From Lysobacter_L cavernae (GTDB lineage Bacteria; Pseudomonadota; Gammaproteobacteria; Xanthomonadales; Xanthomonadaceae): DNA of 64,000 nt. Of this stretch, positions 10,319 through 18,892 are shown in pieces (positions within the stretch are counted from its first letter, which is position 1; each line of letters opens with the position of its first letter). The position numbers and the translations under genes were made by a program. The stretch spans positions 372,001 through 436,000 of the forward strand of contig NZ_JBHRXK010000001.1 in the NCBI RefSeq assembly GCF_042648505.1. Direction: 5' to 3'. A model generated the notes under the pieces. It did no database searches, was not told the DNA's origin, and saw only the letters and a program-made list of their open reading frames with translations.

Positions 10319-11309
10319 TCAGTGCATCGACATTCACGGGCGTCGGCGGACGCCCTGCATCCGGCCCAAAGCCCAACGCCGCGATCAGATTGTCTACCGC
10401 CAGCGCCACCATCGCCCGACGCGTGGCCAGGCTGCCGCTGGCGATGTGCGGGGTCAGCACGACGTTGCGCAGCGCCAGCAGGCGCGGATTCACCGCCGGC
10501 TCACCCTCGAACACGTCGAGACCGGCCGCGGCCAGCCTGCCGCCGGTCAGGGCGTCGGCCAGCGCGTCTTCGTCGACGAGACCACCGCGGGCGATGTTGG
10601 TCAGCGTCGCAGTTGGCTTCATCTTGGCCAGCGCCGCGGCATCGATCAGGTGATGCACCTGCGGTGAGTACGGCAGCACCAGCACCAGGTGATCGGCGCG
10701 CGCGAGCAGTTCATCAAAATCCACGTACTCGGCGCGACACTCGCGCTCGACCGCCTCCGGCAGGCGGCTGCGGTTGTGGTACAGCACGCGCATGCCGAAA
10801 CCGGCCGCACGCCGGGCGATGCCCTGCCCGATCCGGCCCATGCCGAGGATGCCCAGCGTCGCGCCATGCACGTCGCTGCCGAGCAGCGTCTCGAAACTCC
10901 ACTGCCGCCAGAGGCCGTCGCGCAGCCAGCGCTCGGCCTCGCTGATGCGGCGCGCGGTGGCCATCATCAGTGCGAAACCGAAATCGGCGGTGGTTTCGGT
11001 GAGCACGTCCGGGGTATTGGTGATGAGGATGCCGGCCTGCGTCAGCGCCGTCACGTCGAGATTGTTGTAACCCACGCCGACGTTGGCGATCGCGCGCAGG
11101 CGGGGGGCGTCGGCGACTTCGGCCGCGCCGATCGGGTCGTTGAGCGTGACCAGGGCGCCGTCGACCTCGCGCAGCGCCGCGGCGATGGCCTGCGGTGAGT
11201 GCTGCGTCACTTCGGGCGTGGCGATGACATCGGCATGCGGCTGCAGCCGCGCCACGATGTCGGCGAACAGCGGCTGCGACACCCAGACGCGTTGACGTGC
11301 CGCGGCCAT
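10287..11309 (-). CDS. D-isomer-specific 2-hydroxyacid dehydrogenase (glyoxylate/hydroxypyruvate reductase type)
   Basis: NAD(P)H-dependent dehydrogenase of 340 aa that most resembles GhrB/glyoxylate reductases. Landmarks are the Rossmann motif GILGMGRIGQGIARRA, the ANVGVGYNNLDV substrate-side loop, the catalytic Arg in NIARGGLVDE, a Glu further on in DVFEGEP and the His in TPHIAS. The C-terminal tail KAPRARAGEG and the stop are encoded by a partial family A repeat, so the natural end has probably been replaced. aroC ends only 4 bases upstream of its start on the same strand, which suggests co-transcription. The true substrate (glyoxylate, hydroxypyruvate or gluconate) cannot be told. Confidence 0.85.
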   Translation of the reverse strand: MAAARQRVWVSQPLFADIVARLQPHADVIATPEVTQHSPQAIAAALREVDGALVTLNDPIGAAEVADAPRLRAIANVGVGYNNLDVTALTQAGILITNTPDVLTETTADFGFALMMATARRISEAERWLRDGLWRQWSFETLLGSDVHGATLGILGMGRIGQGIARRAAGFGMRVLYHNRSRLPEAVERECRAEYVDFDELLARADHLVLVLPYSPQVHHLIDAAALAKMKPTATLTNIARGGLVDEDALADALTGGRLAAAGLDVFEGEPAVNPRLLALRNVVLTPHIASGSLATRRAMVALAVDNLIAALGFGPDAGRPPTPVNVDALKAPRARAGEG

Positions 11310-11313
11310 TCGC

Positions 11314-12405
11314 TCAACCCGGGATGCGCGGCGTAATCGCGCCGATGTCGCCGCACTGCGCGCGGTGACGCAGCGCCTGATCCATCAGTACCAGCGCCAC
11401 CATCGCCTCGCAGATGGGCGTCGCGCGGATGCCGACGCAGGGGTCGTGGCGACCGGTGGTGACCACCTCGACCACGTTGCCGTGGGTGTCGAGGCTGTCG
11501 ACCGGCAAGCGCAGGCTCGAGGTCGGCTTGAACGCGGTCGAGCAGCGCAGCGCCTGACCGGTGCTGATGCCACCGAGGATGCCGCCAGCGTGGTTGGAGG
11601 CGAAACCGTCGGGCGCCATGTGATCGCGGTGTTCGCTGCCCTTCTGCGACACCACGGCAAAACCGTCACCGATCTCCACACCCTTGACCGCATTGATGCT
11701 CATCAACGCCGCGGCCAGTTCGCCGTCGAGCTTGCCGTAGATCGGCTCGCCCCAGCCCGGCGGCAGGCCGGTGGCGATCACGTCGACGCGCGCGCCGACG
11801 GAGTCGCCAGACTTGCGCAGCGCGTCCATATACAGCTCCAGCTCCGTCACCTGGCGCGCATCGGGCCAGAAGAACGGGTTGCCCTCGACCACCGACAGGT
11901 CGACATCGTGCGGCACGATCTCGCCGATCTGCGACAGGAAGCCCTGCACGCGCACGCCGTGATGCTGCGCCAGCCACTTCTTGGCGATCACGCCGGCGGC
12001 GACGCGCATCGTCGTCTCGCGCGCGGACGAGCGCCCGCCGCCGCGCGGGTCGCGGATGCCGTACTTCTGCCAATAGGTGTAGTCGGCGTGGCCCGGGCGG
12101 AACTGCTCGGCGATCTTGTTGTAATCCTTGCTGCGCTGGTCGGTGTTGCGGATCAGCAGCGCGATCGGCGTACCGGTGGTGACGCCCTCGTACACGCCAC
12201 TGAGGATCTCGACCTCGTCGGCCTCGTGCCGTTGCGAGGTGTGACGCGTGCGGCCGGTGGCACGGCGCTCCAGGTCATGGCGGAAGTCCTCGGGCGCGAT
12301 CGCGATGCCTGGCGGGCAGCCGTCGATCACGCAGCCGATCGCCGGGCCGTGGCTTTCGCCGAAGGTGGTTACCGAGAGGAGTTTGCCGAAGGTGTTGCTG
12401 GACAC
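11314..12405 (-). CDS. aroC: Chorismate synthase AroC
   Basis: Forms chorismate from EPSP using reduced FMN, the last shared step to aromatic amino acids and folate. The 363-aa protein starts MSSNTFGKLLSVTTFGESHG. It has the family signatures GESHG, GGGRSSARET and the C-terminal GRHDPCVGIRA. The stop lies 4 bases before the dehydrogenase start. The upstream gap contains a family C REP pair and separates it from prmB on the same strand. Confidence 0.97.
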   Translation of the reverse strand: MSSNTFGKLLSVTTFGESHGPAIGCVIDGCPPGIAIAPEDFRHDLERRATGRTRHTSQRHEADEVEILSGVYEGVTTGTPIALLIRNTDQRSKDYNKIAEQFRPGHADYTYWQKYGIRDPRGGGRSSARETTMRVAAGVIAKKWLAQHHGVRVQGFLSQIGEIVPHDVDLSVVEGNPFFWPDARQVTELELYMDALRKSGDSVGARVDVIATGLPPGWGEPIYGKLDGELAAALMSINAVKGVEIGDGFAVVSQKGSEHRDHMAPDGFASNHAGGILGGISTGQALRCSTAFKPTSSLRLPVDSLDTHGNVVEVVTTGRHDPCVGIRATPICEAMVALVLMDQALRHRAQCGDIGAITPRIPG

Positions 12406-12551
12406 GGGTGATCCTGTCGATACCGTTGCCTTGAGCGCCGCACTCTAACAACCAAAGATGGTTGCTGCAGGAACTTTGCGCTGCCTTGAATTCGCCGTTT
12501 TGAATCAGGCCGTCATTCCTGCCTTGTTGATCCGACCCCCAAACAAGTCGT

Positions 12552-12632
12552 TGTAGGAGCGGCTTCAGCCGCGAGCTTTGGGTGGACGCCCCGTAGAACA
12601 TGCGAAAAGCTCGCGGCTGAAGCCGCTCCTGC
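12552..12632. repeat. Family C REP pair (GTAG-headed), copy C1
   Basis: Two oppositely oriented copies of GTAGGAGCGGCTTCAGCCGCGA lie about 30 bases apart. The core GCGGC-TTCA-GCCGC is a perfect hairpin, and the GTAG head matches the REP type moved by RAYT transposases. The second copy ends GCTCCTGC instead of GCTCCTAC. It lies in the 284-base gap between prmB and aroC, which holds no other recognisable feature. Confidence 0.85.
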
Positions 12633-12689
12633 ATGAAACAAGAATTCGGGACGAATCAATAGCGGGAACGACGGAACACCGATCCGATC

Positions 12690-13622
12690 TCACCCGCGCG
12701 CGTCGGCCAGTTCCTTGATCCGCGCGTGGTGCTCGACCAGGTCGGCACGTTCAGCCACGAAGATGCCCATCTGCCCGACCTTGAACTCGACCCAGGCCAA
12801 CGGCAGTTCCGGCAGCAGTTCGGCCAGCGCCCGCTCGGCTTCGCCGACTTCGCAGATCAGCACGCCGCCCTCGCTCAGGTGCGCCGGCGCATCGCGCAGG
12901 ATCTTCAGCGCCAGATCGAGGCCGTCGTCACCGGCGCGCAGGCCGAGTTCGGGCTCGTAGGAGTATTCCTGCGGCAGCGCATCGGTCTCGTCGTTGGTGA
13001 CGTACGGCGGATTGGTCACGATCAGGTCGTAGACCTCGCCCTGCAGCTGCTTGAACAGGTCCGACTTGCGCAGCGTGACGTTGCCGGCGTGCAGACGGGT
13101 CTTGTTCTCGGCTGCCAGCGCCAGGGCATCGTCGTTGATGTCGACGCCGTCGACCTGCCAGTCCGGGTGGTAATGGCCCGTCGCAATCGCGATGCAGCCC
13201 GAGCCGGTGCACAGGTCGAGCACGCGGTGCACCTCGCGGCCGCCGAGCCAGGGCTCGAAGCCGGACTCGATCAGCTCGGCGATCGGCGAGCGCGGCACCA
13301 GCGCGCGCGGGTCGCTCTTGAAGCTGAGCCCGGCGAACCAGGCCTCACCGGTCAGGTACGCGGCCGGAACGCGCTCGTTGATGCGGCGCTCGAACAGCGC
13401 CAGCACCTGGGCCTTCTCGGCCCCGGTGACCTTGGAGGCGCCGTAGACCGGGCTGAGGTCATGCGGCAGGTGCAGCGCGTGCAGCACCAGCTGGGTGGCC
13501 TCGTCGAGGGCGTTGTCGTAGCTGTGACCGAAGGTCAGCCCGGCCGCGTTGAAACGGCTGCCGCCGTAGCGGATCAGGTCGATGATCGAGACCTGCTCAA
13601 AATTCACGGAATCGGCCGTCAT
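12690..13622 (-). CDS. prmB: 50S ribosomal protein uL3 glutamine methyltransferase PrmB
   Basis: SAM-dependent N5-methylation of a glutamine in ribosomal protein L3. The 310-aa protein has an N-terminal helical domain, the SAM-binding LDLCTGSGCIAIA (about 136-147) and the catalytic NPPY at 204-207. The VNFEQVSIIDLIRYGGSRF start and the length favour PrmB over PrmC. I chose ATG 13622 because the upstream extension is not protein-like and a consensus -10 (TATAAT on the minus strand) lies just upstream. Confidence 0.94.
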   Translation of the reverse strand: MTADSVNFEQVSIIDLIRYGGSRFNAAGLTFGHSYDNALDEATQLVLHALHLPHDLSPVYGASKVTGAEKAQVLALFERRINERVPAAYLTGEAWFAGLSFKSDPRALVPRSPIAELIESGFEPWLGGREVHRVLDLCTGSGCIAIATGHYHPDWQVDGVDINDDALALAAENKTRLHAGNVTLRKSDLFKQLQGEVYDLIVTNPPYVTNDETDALPQEYSYEPELGLRAGDDGLDLALKILRDAPAHLSEGGVLICEVGEAERALAELLPELPLAWVEFKVGQMGIFVAERADLVEHHARIKELADARG

Positions 13623-13649
13623 ATCAGGGCTTTGCAGAGGGGGCTGGCG

Positions 13650-13676
13650 ATTATAGCGGCCGCCGCCCGCTATCAT
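13650..13676. promoter_or_regulatory. Divergent -10 boxes for prmB and the SCO gene
   Basis: On the minus strand TATAAT (13655-13650) lies 28 bases from the prmB ATG. On the plus strand TATCAT (13671-13676) lies 51 bases from the sco1-like ATG. No good -35 was found for either. The match is direct; promoter function is inferred. Confidence 0.5.
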
Positions 13677-13727
13677 GCCCGCGCGCCCCAGACGGGGGCC
13701 CGCCATCGGAACTGCCCGGAATCGCCC

Positions 13728-14375
13728 ATGTTCAATCGCACAACGGTTTATGTCCTGATCGCCGCCGTCGCTGCCGCGCTTGGCCTGTGGGCTGCACAGC
13801 GCTATTTCGGCCACACCGCCCCCTCGAAATGGCCGCAGACCCAGGCCGTGCGCCTGTTCGAGCCGCCGCGCGTGCTGCCGGCGTTCTCGCTGCGCCAGTC
13901 CGACGGCACGCCGCTGGTGCCGGGCGAGCTCAAGGGCCACTGGACGCTGGTGTTCCTCGGCTTCACCCACTGCCCGGACATCTGCCCGACCACCCTGGCC
14001 GAGATGGCCAAGGCGCAGAAGCAGTGGGCGGCGCTACCGGAATCGACCCGCCCGCGCGTGCTGTTCGTCTCGGTCGACCCCGAGCGCGACACCCCGGACC
14101 GCATCGGCGAGTACGCCCACGCCTTCCACAAGGACACCCTGGCCGCGACCGCCGACGTCCCCGCACTGGAAGGCTTCGCCAAGTCGCTGAGCATGGTGTT
14201 CGCCAAGGTGCCGCCGCCGGAGGGCATCCCGGCCGACCAGTACAGCGTCGACCACAGCGCCACGATGGCGCTGCTCGACCCGCAGGGCCGCATGGCCGGC
14301 ATCGTCCAGCCGCCGCTGGACCCGCTGGCGATCGCCGCGGACCTGACGGCGCTGACGCAAGCCGCCACCAACTAA
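13728..14375 (+). CDS. SCO1/SenC/PrrC family copper-binding protein
   Basis: Membrane-anchored thioredoxin-fold protein that delivers copper to the CuA centre of cytochrome oxidase or acts in redox signalling. Of its 215 aa, residues 5-22 form an N-terminal membrane anchor. The copper ligands are Cys82 and Cys86 in HCPDICPTT and His176 in VDHSAT, all three of which are present. No cytochrome oxidase gene is nearby, so it stands alone between divergent prmB and downstream psd. The start ATG follows a 50-base leader. Confidence 0.92.
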   Translation: MFNRTTVYVLIAAVAAALGLWAAQRYFGHTAPSKWPQTQAVRLFEPPRVLPAFSLRQSDGTPLVPGELKGHWTLVFLGFTHCPDICPTTLAEMAKAQKQWAALPESTRPRVLFVSVDPERDTPDRIGEYAHAFHKDTLAATADVPALEGFAKSLSMVFAKVPPPEGIPADQYSVDHSATMALLDPQGRMAGIVQPPLDPLAIAADLTALTQAATN

Positions 14376-14385
14376 GCACCAACGC

Positions 14386-14475
14386 CGTCACTCCCGCGCA
14401 GGCGGGAGCCCAGCGCCTTCGACGCGCAGGACGGCATCGGCAAGTCACTGGATCCCCGTCCTAGCGGGGATGACG
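14386..14475. repeat. Family B inverted repeats (GTCA-CTCCCGC / GCGGGGATGAC), copy B1
   Basis: Starts CGTCACTCCCGCGCAGGCGGGAG and ends CCCCGTCCTAGCGGGGATGACG, two hairpins facing each other across about 45 bases. It occupies most of the gap between the SCO gene and psd. Related copies lie at 15346-15565, 20803-20832, 31459-31552 and 33249-33277. Confidence 0.85.
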
Positions 14476-14489
14476 AGCAAAACAAACCC

Positions 14490-15341
14490 ATGAGCCTGAT
14501 TACCACCCTCACCTACGCCTTGCCGCACCGCCTGCTGTCATCGATGGCGCGCGCATTGGCCTACTCGGACAATCCGACCGTCAGCCGCTGGCTGATCGAC
14601 ACGGTGACCCGCAAGTTTGGCGTCAACCTCGCCGAGGCCGCGCAGCCCGACCCGCGCGCCTACCCCAGCTTCAACGCCTTCTTTACCCGCGCCCTGAAGC
14701 CCGGCGCGCGCGTGGCCGATGCCGATCCGAACACTCTGCTGATGCCGGCCGACGGCCGCATCAGCCAGTGCGGCCCGATCGACAATGGCCGCATCTTCCA
14801 GGCCAAGGGCCAGTCGTTCACTGCCGCCGAACTGCTCGGCGACGACGCTGCAGCCGAGCCGTTCCGCAACGGTCTGTTCGCCACCGTGTACCTGTCGCCG
14901 AAGGACTACCACCGCGTGCACATGCCGTGGACCGGCACCCTGCGCGAGACCGTGCACGTGCCCGGCCGTCTCTTCAGCGTCGGTCCGAAGGCAGTGCAGC
15001 ACGTGCCGCGGCTGTTCGCCCGCAACGAGCGGCTGGTCTGCCACTTCGACACCGATTTCGGCCCGATGGTGATGGTGATGGTCGGCGCGCTGCTGGTGTC
15101 CGGCGTCGAAACCGTCTGGAGCGGCGTCGAGATACCGCGCTACGGCGATGCGATCACGGTCAAGGATTACCGCGGCGCGAACATCACCCTGGAGCGCTTT
15201 GCCGAGATGGCGCGCTTCAACTACGGCTCGACCGTGATCGTGCTGCTGCCGCCAGGCGTGGCGGCGCTCGACACTGCCCTGCAGGCCGAATCGCCGGTGC
15301 AGCTGGGCGAAGTGCTGGCGCGGCGCATCGACGCAGCGTAG
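14490..15341 (+). CDS. psd: Phosphatidylserine decarboxylase proenzyme
   Basis: Membrane-associated enzyme that makes phosphatidylethanolamine. The 283-aa proenzyme is expected to self-cleave at the Gly-Ser of NYGSTV (Gly246-Ser247) to create the pyruvoyl cofactor on the small alpha chain. Other landmarks are the PADGRISQ motif and the active-site YLSPKDYHRVHMPW segment. It starts with ATG 15 bases after the family B repeat. The pssA gene is not nearby. Confidence 0.96.
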   Translation: MSLITTLTYALPHRLLSSMARALAYSDNPTVSRWLIDTVTRKFGVNLAEAAQPDPRAYPSFNAFFTRALKPGARVADADPNTLLMPADGRISQCGPIDNGRIFQAKGQSFTAAELLGDDAAAEPFRNGLFATVYLSPKDYHRVHMPWTGTLRETVHVPGRLFSVGPKAVQHVPRLFARNERLVCHFDTDFGPMVMVMVGALLVSGVETVWSGVEIPRYGDAITVKDYRGANITLERFAEMARFNYGSTVIVLLPPGVAALDTALQAESPVQLGEVLARRIDAA

Positions 15342-15345
15342 TCGT

Positions 15346-15565
15346 CGTCATCCCCGCGAAGGTGGGGTTTCGAGCTTGTCTTCCGGCGACTTGATGACTT
15401 CGAGGTCTCCACGAAGCGAAGTCCATGGATCTTCGATCCCCGGCCATCGGGCATAGCCCGATGGCGCTCAACACCGTGCGAGCCAGTGGCTCGCACGCAG
15501 CAGCGCATCGCCCCGCCTTCGCGGGGATGACGTACGAGGAAGCCCCCGCCGTGGCGGGAATGACC
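15346..15565. repeat. Family B compound repeat, copy B2
   Basis: Begins GTCATCCCCGCGAAGGTGGGG, carries internal hairpins (CCATCGGGCATAGCCCGATGG and GCGAGCCAGTGGCTCGC), then CCCCGCCTTCGCGGGGATGAC and CCCCCGCCGTGGCGGGAATGACC. This is the longest and most elaborate of the family in the window. It fills the gap between the convergent psd and mltD genes, so it may also act as a bidirectional terminator. Confidence 0.8.
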
Positions 15566-15575
15566 AACCAGCGAA

Positions 15576-17117
15576 TTACCCGTCGCAGCCTTCCAGCTTG
15601 ATCTTCTGTCCCGGTCGGATCGCGTAACGCGGTGCCTTGAGCTTGTTGACCTTGGCCAGGTCACCGGTGTCGCACTGGAACTTCTGCGCGATAGCCGTCA
15701 GCGTCTCGCCGGTTTGCACCGTGTAGGACGTCGGCCGCGCCGGCTTGGGCGGGGTGGCCGGTGCTGCCGTGCTGGCAACGCCGGCCCCCTCGCTTTCGGT
15801 TACGACATCGGCATCGTCCGTCACCGGCGTTACCGGCCCGGTGCGCACGATCGCCGAGCGCGCGTCGCTCATCACCAGCGTGTGCGCCAGCTGGGCGCGC
15901 TGGCCCTGCACGCACCAGCGGTTGTACAGGCCGACGATCCTGGTGGTGGCGTTGAGCGAGGTGCCAGCCGACAGCCAGCTGTCCGCCTGGTAACGCGGGT
16001 TGAGGTTGCGCAGCGCGCGCATGTAACCCTCGCGGGTGCCGCCGTTGCCGAGGCAGATGGTCAGCTCGTAGATCGAGCTGGGCTTGCTCAGGCGCAGGGT
16101 CGCCGGGCGCGAATCGACCTTGGGGAAGGTCAGTCCGTATTCCTTCGGGTGCAGGAACAGCCAGGCCGCGGCGATCACCATCGGCACGTAGTCGCGGGTC
16201 TCCGTCGGGAACTGGTTGTAGACCGACTCGTCCCAGAAATTGCGGCCGCCGCTGCCGTTGTAGACGCGCTGCGCACGGCCCTCGCCGCCGTTGTAGGCGG
16301 CAAGCGACATCTCGATGCTGTTGTTGAGCACGCCCAGGCGCTCGTTGAGGTAGCGGGCACTGGCCTCGGCCGCCGAACGCGGGTCGTAGCGGGTGTCGAA
16401 GCCGCTGCCGTCGTCACCGAGACCAAAACGCTTGCCGGTGGCATACATGAACTGCATCGGCCCGGCGGCGCCGGCACGCGAGGTCGAGTGCACCCGGCCG
16501 TTCGACTCCTTGGCCATGATCCCGAACAGCAGCGCTTCGGGCAGGCCAGCACGCTCGAACTGCGGCCACATCAGTTGGCGCATGTACTGGTAGTTCTCGT
16601 AGCTGTCGATCAGCGACGGCCGCATGTCGGTCAACCAGCGGCGGATGCCGGCCTGCACGGCCGGGTTGTACTGCACCATCTTCACGAAGCGCTGGCCGTC
16701 GGCATTGAGCAACGCCGCGGCGCGTGCGGCCTCGGGCACGTCGGCGGCGAGCGAGCCGGCTTCGTCGCCGACGCCATCCTCGGGGGCTTCGTCACCGGCT
16801 GCGGTGTCGGCGTTGCGCTTGAGCAGGCGTTTGTAACCGGCCAGCATGGTCGTCGCCGAACAGCCCTTCTGCTTGACGCAGGCGGCCATCACGTCCTCCA
16901 TGTCCTCCAGCGCGGCATCGACCTCGCTGCGGCCGCTCGGGTCGGCGTTGCCGATCTTCACCAGGCCCAGGCGGTAGCGGCTTTCGGCCGCCTGCATGCG
17001 CTGGTCGAGGGCCTCGACCGCGCTCTGGTCGCGCTTGGACAAGGCGCTTGCATCGAAGGACAGTGCAGCAAACGTCAGCGCAACGAGCGCGCCGGAAGTA
17101 CGGGCAAATGCGGGCAT
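15576..17117 (-). CDS. mltD: Membrane-bound lytic murein transglycosylase D-like (SLT plus LysM)
   Basis: Cleaves peptidoglycan glycan strands to give 1,6-anhydro ends. The 513-aa protein has a signal peptide (about 1-25), an alpha-helical region, an SLT catalytic domain with Glu204 in IMAKESNGRV and the AGAAGPMQFM and AYNGGEGR family motifs, and one C-terminal LysM domain (YTVQTGETLTAIAQKF). I saw no lipobox, so it looks periplasmic rather than a lipoprotein like E. coli MltD. ATG 17117 was chosen because the signal sequence follows it. It carries one LysM where many MltD proteins have two. Confidence 0.88.
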   Translation of the reverse strand: MPAFARTSGALVALTFAALSFDASALSKRDQSAVEALDQRMQAAESRYRLGLVKIGNADPSGRSEVDAALEDMEDVMAACVKQKGCSATTMLAGYKRLLKRNADTAAGDEAPEDGVGDEAGSLAADVPEAARAAALLNADGQRFVKMVQYNPAVQAGIRRWLTDMRPSLIDSYENYQYMRQLMWPQFERAGLPEALLFGIMAKESNGRVHSTSRAGAAGPMQFMYATGKRFGLGDDGSGFDTRYDPRSAAEASARYLNERLGVLNNSIEMSLAAYNGGEGRAQRVYNGSGGRNFWDESVYNQFPTETRDYVPMVIAAAWLFLHPKEYGLTFPKVDSRPATLRLSKPSSIYELTICLGNGGTREGYMRALRNLNPRYQADSWLSAGTSLNATTRIVGLYNRWCVQGQRAQLAHTLVMSDARSAIVRTGPVTPVTDDADVVTESEGAGVASTAAPATPPKPARPTSYTVQTGETLTAIAQKFQCDTGDLAKVNKLKAPRYAIRPGQKIKLEGCDG

Positions 17118-17305
17118 GGACGGCAGGCGATACGGGGAGCCGCAGAGTAGCCCCGCGCCATGAAAACCGGCAAGCGCGACAGCCGCGGCCCCGCTGCTGG
17201 ACGCATCGACGGGCAAAGCGGACGGGTGTCCACGGCCTTTTCGCGCGGGTGCGGTCCAACCCCAACGCGGGCAGGAGCTCCCTCACCGGTTTCGCGATTC
17301 GCGCA

Positions 17306-17311
17306 TAGAAT
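17306..17311 (+). promoter_or_regulatory. Candidate -10 box for the YjgR-like gene
   Basis: TAGAAT followed by CGGGAG lies 27 bases before the ATG at 17338, in a 220-base gap that otherwise shows no gene. No clear -35 is visible. The same TAGAAT-CG pattern precedes the dienelactone hydrolase gene. Confidence 0.35.
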
Positions 17312-17337
17312 CGGGAGACTTCCACACGGAACCGGAC

Positions 17338-18852
17338 ATGGACCCGATCCTCATCGGCAAGGCCGTCACCACGCCCGAGAGCGGACAGGTTTTCCTGCTG
17401 CCCAAGTTCGGCAATCGCCACGGCCTGGTCGCCGGTGCCACCGGCACCGGCAAGACCGTCACCCTGATGACCCTCGCCGAAGGCTTCTCGCGGCTCGGCG
17501 TGCCGGTGTTCCTGGCCGACGTGAAGGGCGACGTCGCCGGGCTCGCCGTCGCCGGTACCAGCAACGACAAGCTGCAGGCGCGCGTGGCCGAGATCGGTGT
17601 CGCCGGCTACAGCAACGAAGCCAATCCGACGGTGTTCTGGGACCTGTTCGGCAAGCTCGGCCATCCGGTGCGCACCACGGTCAGCGAGATGGGACCGACC
17701 CTGCTCTCGCGCATCCTCGAACTCAACGACACGCAAAGCGGCGTGCTCGACATCGTGTTCAAGCTGGCCGACGACCGCGGCCTGCTGCTGCTCGACCTGG
17801 AAGACCTGCGCGCCCTGCTCGGCCTGGTCGCCGAGGAACGCAAGGACGTGTCCACCCGCTATGGCCTGGTCAGCACGCAATCGATCGGTGCGATCCAGCG
17901 CTCGCTGCTGCGCCTGGAGTCCGAAGGCGGTGAGGTGTTCTTCGGCGAGCCGGCGCTCGAACTCGTCGACCTGATGCGCACCACTCCCGACGGCCGCGGC
18001 GTGGTCAACATCCTCGCCGCCGACCAGTTGATCCTGAAGCCGCGCCTGTATTCGAGCTTCCTGCTGTGGCTGCTGTCGGAGCTGTTCGAGAACCTGCCCG
18101 AGGTCGGCGACCTCGACAAGCCGAAGCTGGTGTTCGTGTTCGACGAGGCGCACCTGTTGTTCGACGACGCACCGCCGGCGCTGCAGCAGCGCGTCGAGCA
18201 GGTGGTGCGGCTGATCCGCTCCAAGGGCGTGGGCGTGTACTTCTGCTCGCAGTTCCCCGACGACGTGCCCGACAACATCCTCGGCCAGCTCGGCAACCGC
18301 GTGCAGCACGCGCTGCGTGCGTTCACCCCGCGCGACCAGAAGGCGGTGCGCACTGCCGCGCAGACCTTCGTGCCCAACCCGGCACTCGACGTGGCCGAGG
18401 CGATCTCCAAGCTCGGCACCGGCGAGGCACTGGTGTCGACGCTGCAGGACAAGGGCATCCCGATGCCGGTCGAGCGCACCCTGGTCGCGCCACCGCGCTG
18501 CCGCATGGGCGCGATCACCGAGGCCGAGCGCAGCCAGGTCCGCAGCGGCAGCCCGGTCGGCCATAAGTACGACACCCGCGTCGATCGCGAATCCGCGTCC
18601 GAAATGCTGACAAAGAAAGTCGAGGCCGCCGCCGAACAGGCCAAGGCGCCGCCGGCGCGCACGCGCGAGCAGGACGACGCCGAGGAAGGCGGCTTCGGCC
18701 AGGCGGTGAAGGACGCAGTATTCGGTACCAAGCGCCGCCAGGGTATGGTCGAGACCATGGCCAAGCAGGCTTCGCGCACGGTCGGCAACCAGATTGGCCG
18801 GCAGATCCTGCGCGGCCTGTTGGGCGGCATCTTTGGCGGCAGTCGCCGCTGA
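17338..18852 (+). CDS. YjgR/DUF853 family HerA-like P-loop ATPase
   Basis: A 504-aa ATPase of the DUF853 family (E. coli YjgR), related to HerA/FtsK-type motor ATPases. Its function is not established. Walker A is GATGTGKT at residues 33-40, and Walker B is in LVFVFDEAHLLF. The FFGEPALELVDLM and CSQFPDDVPDNILGQLGNR segments are typical of the family. The charged linker (about 415-460) and the Gly-rich tail are also usual. The following lipoprotein gene starts 40 bases downstream on the same strand. Confidence 0.9.
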   Translation: MDPILIGKAVTTPESGQVFLLPKFGNRHGLVAGATGTGKTVTLMTLAEGFSRLGVPVFLADVKGDVAGLAVAGTSNDKLQARVAEIGVAGYSNEANPTVFWDLFGKLGHPVRTTVSEMGPTLLSRILELNDTQSGVLDIVFKLADDRGLLLLDLEDLRALLGLVAEERKDVSTRYGLVSTQSIGAIQRSLLRLESEGGEVFFGEPALELVDLMRTTPDGRGVVNILAADQLILKPRLYSSFLLWLLSELFENLPEVGDLDKPKLVFVFDEAHLLFDDAPPALQQRVEQVVRLIRSKGVGVYFCSQFPDDVPDNILGQLGNRVQHALRAFTPRDQKAVRTAAQTFVPNPALDVAEAISKLGTGEALVSTLQDKGIPMPVERTLVAPPRCRMGAITEAERSQVRSGSPVGHKYDTRVDRESASEMLTKKVEAAAEQAKAPPARTREQDDAEEGGFGQAVKDAVFGTKRRQGMVETMAKQASRTVGNQIGRQILRGLLGGIFGGSRR

Positions 18853-18892
18853 TGCTTCCCTCTTCTTCCCACCCCCGGATGGAGCCCAGAGA

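Noticed and set aside
14386..15565. CRISPR array suggested by repeated hairpins
   Set aside because: Units are inverted rather than direct, irregularly spaced and few, with no regular spacers and no cas genes. They are dispersed family B repeats.
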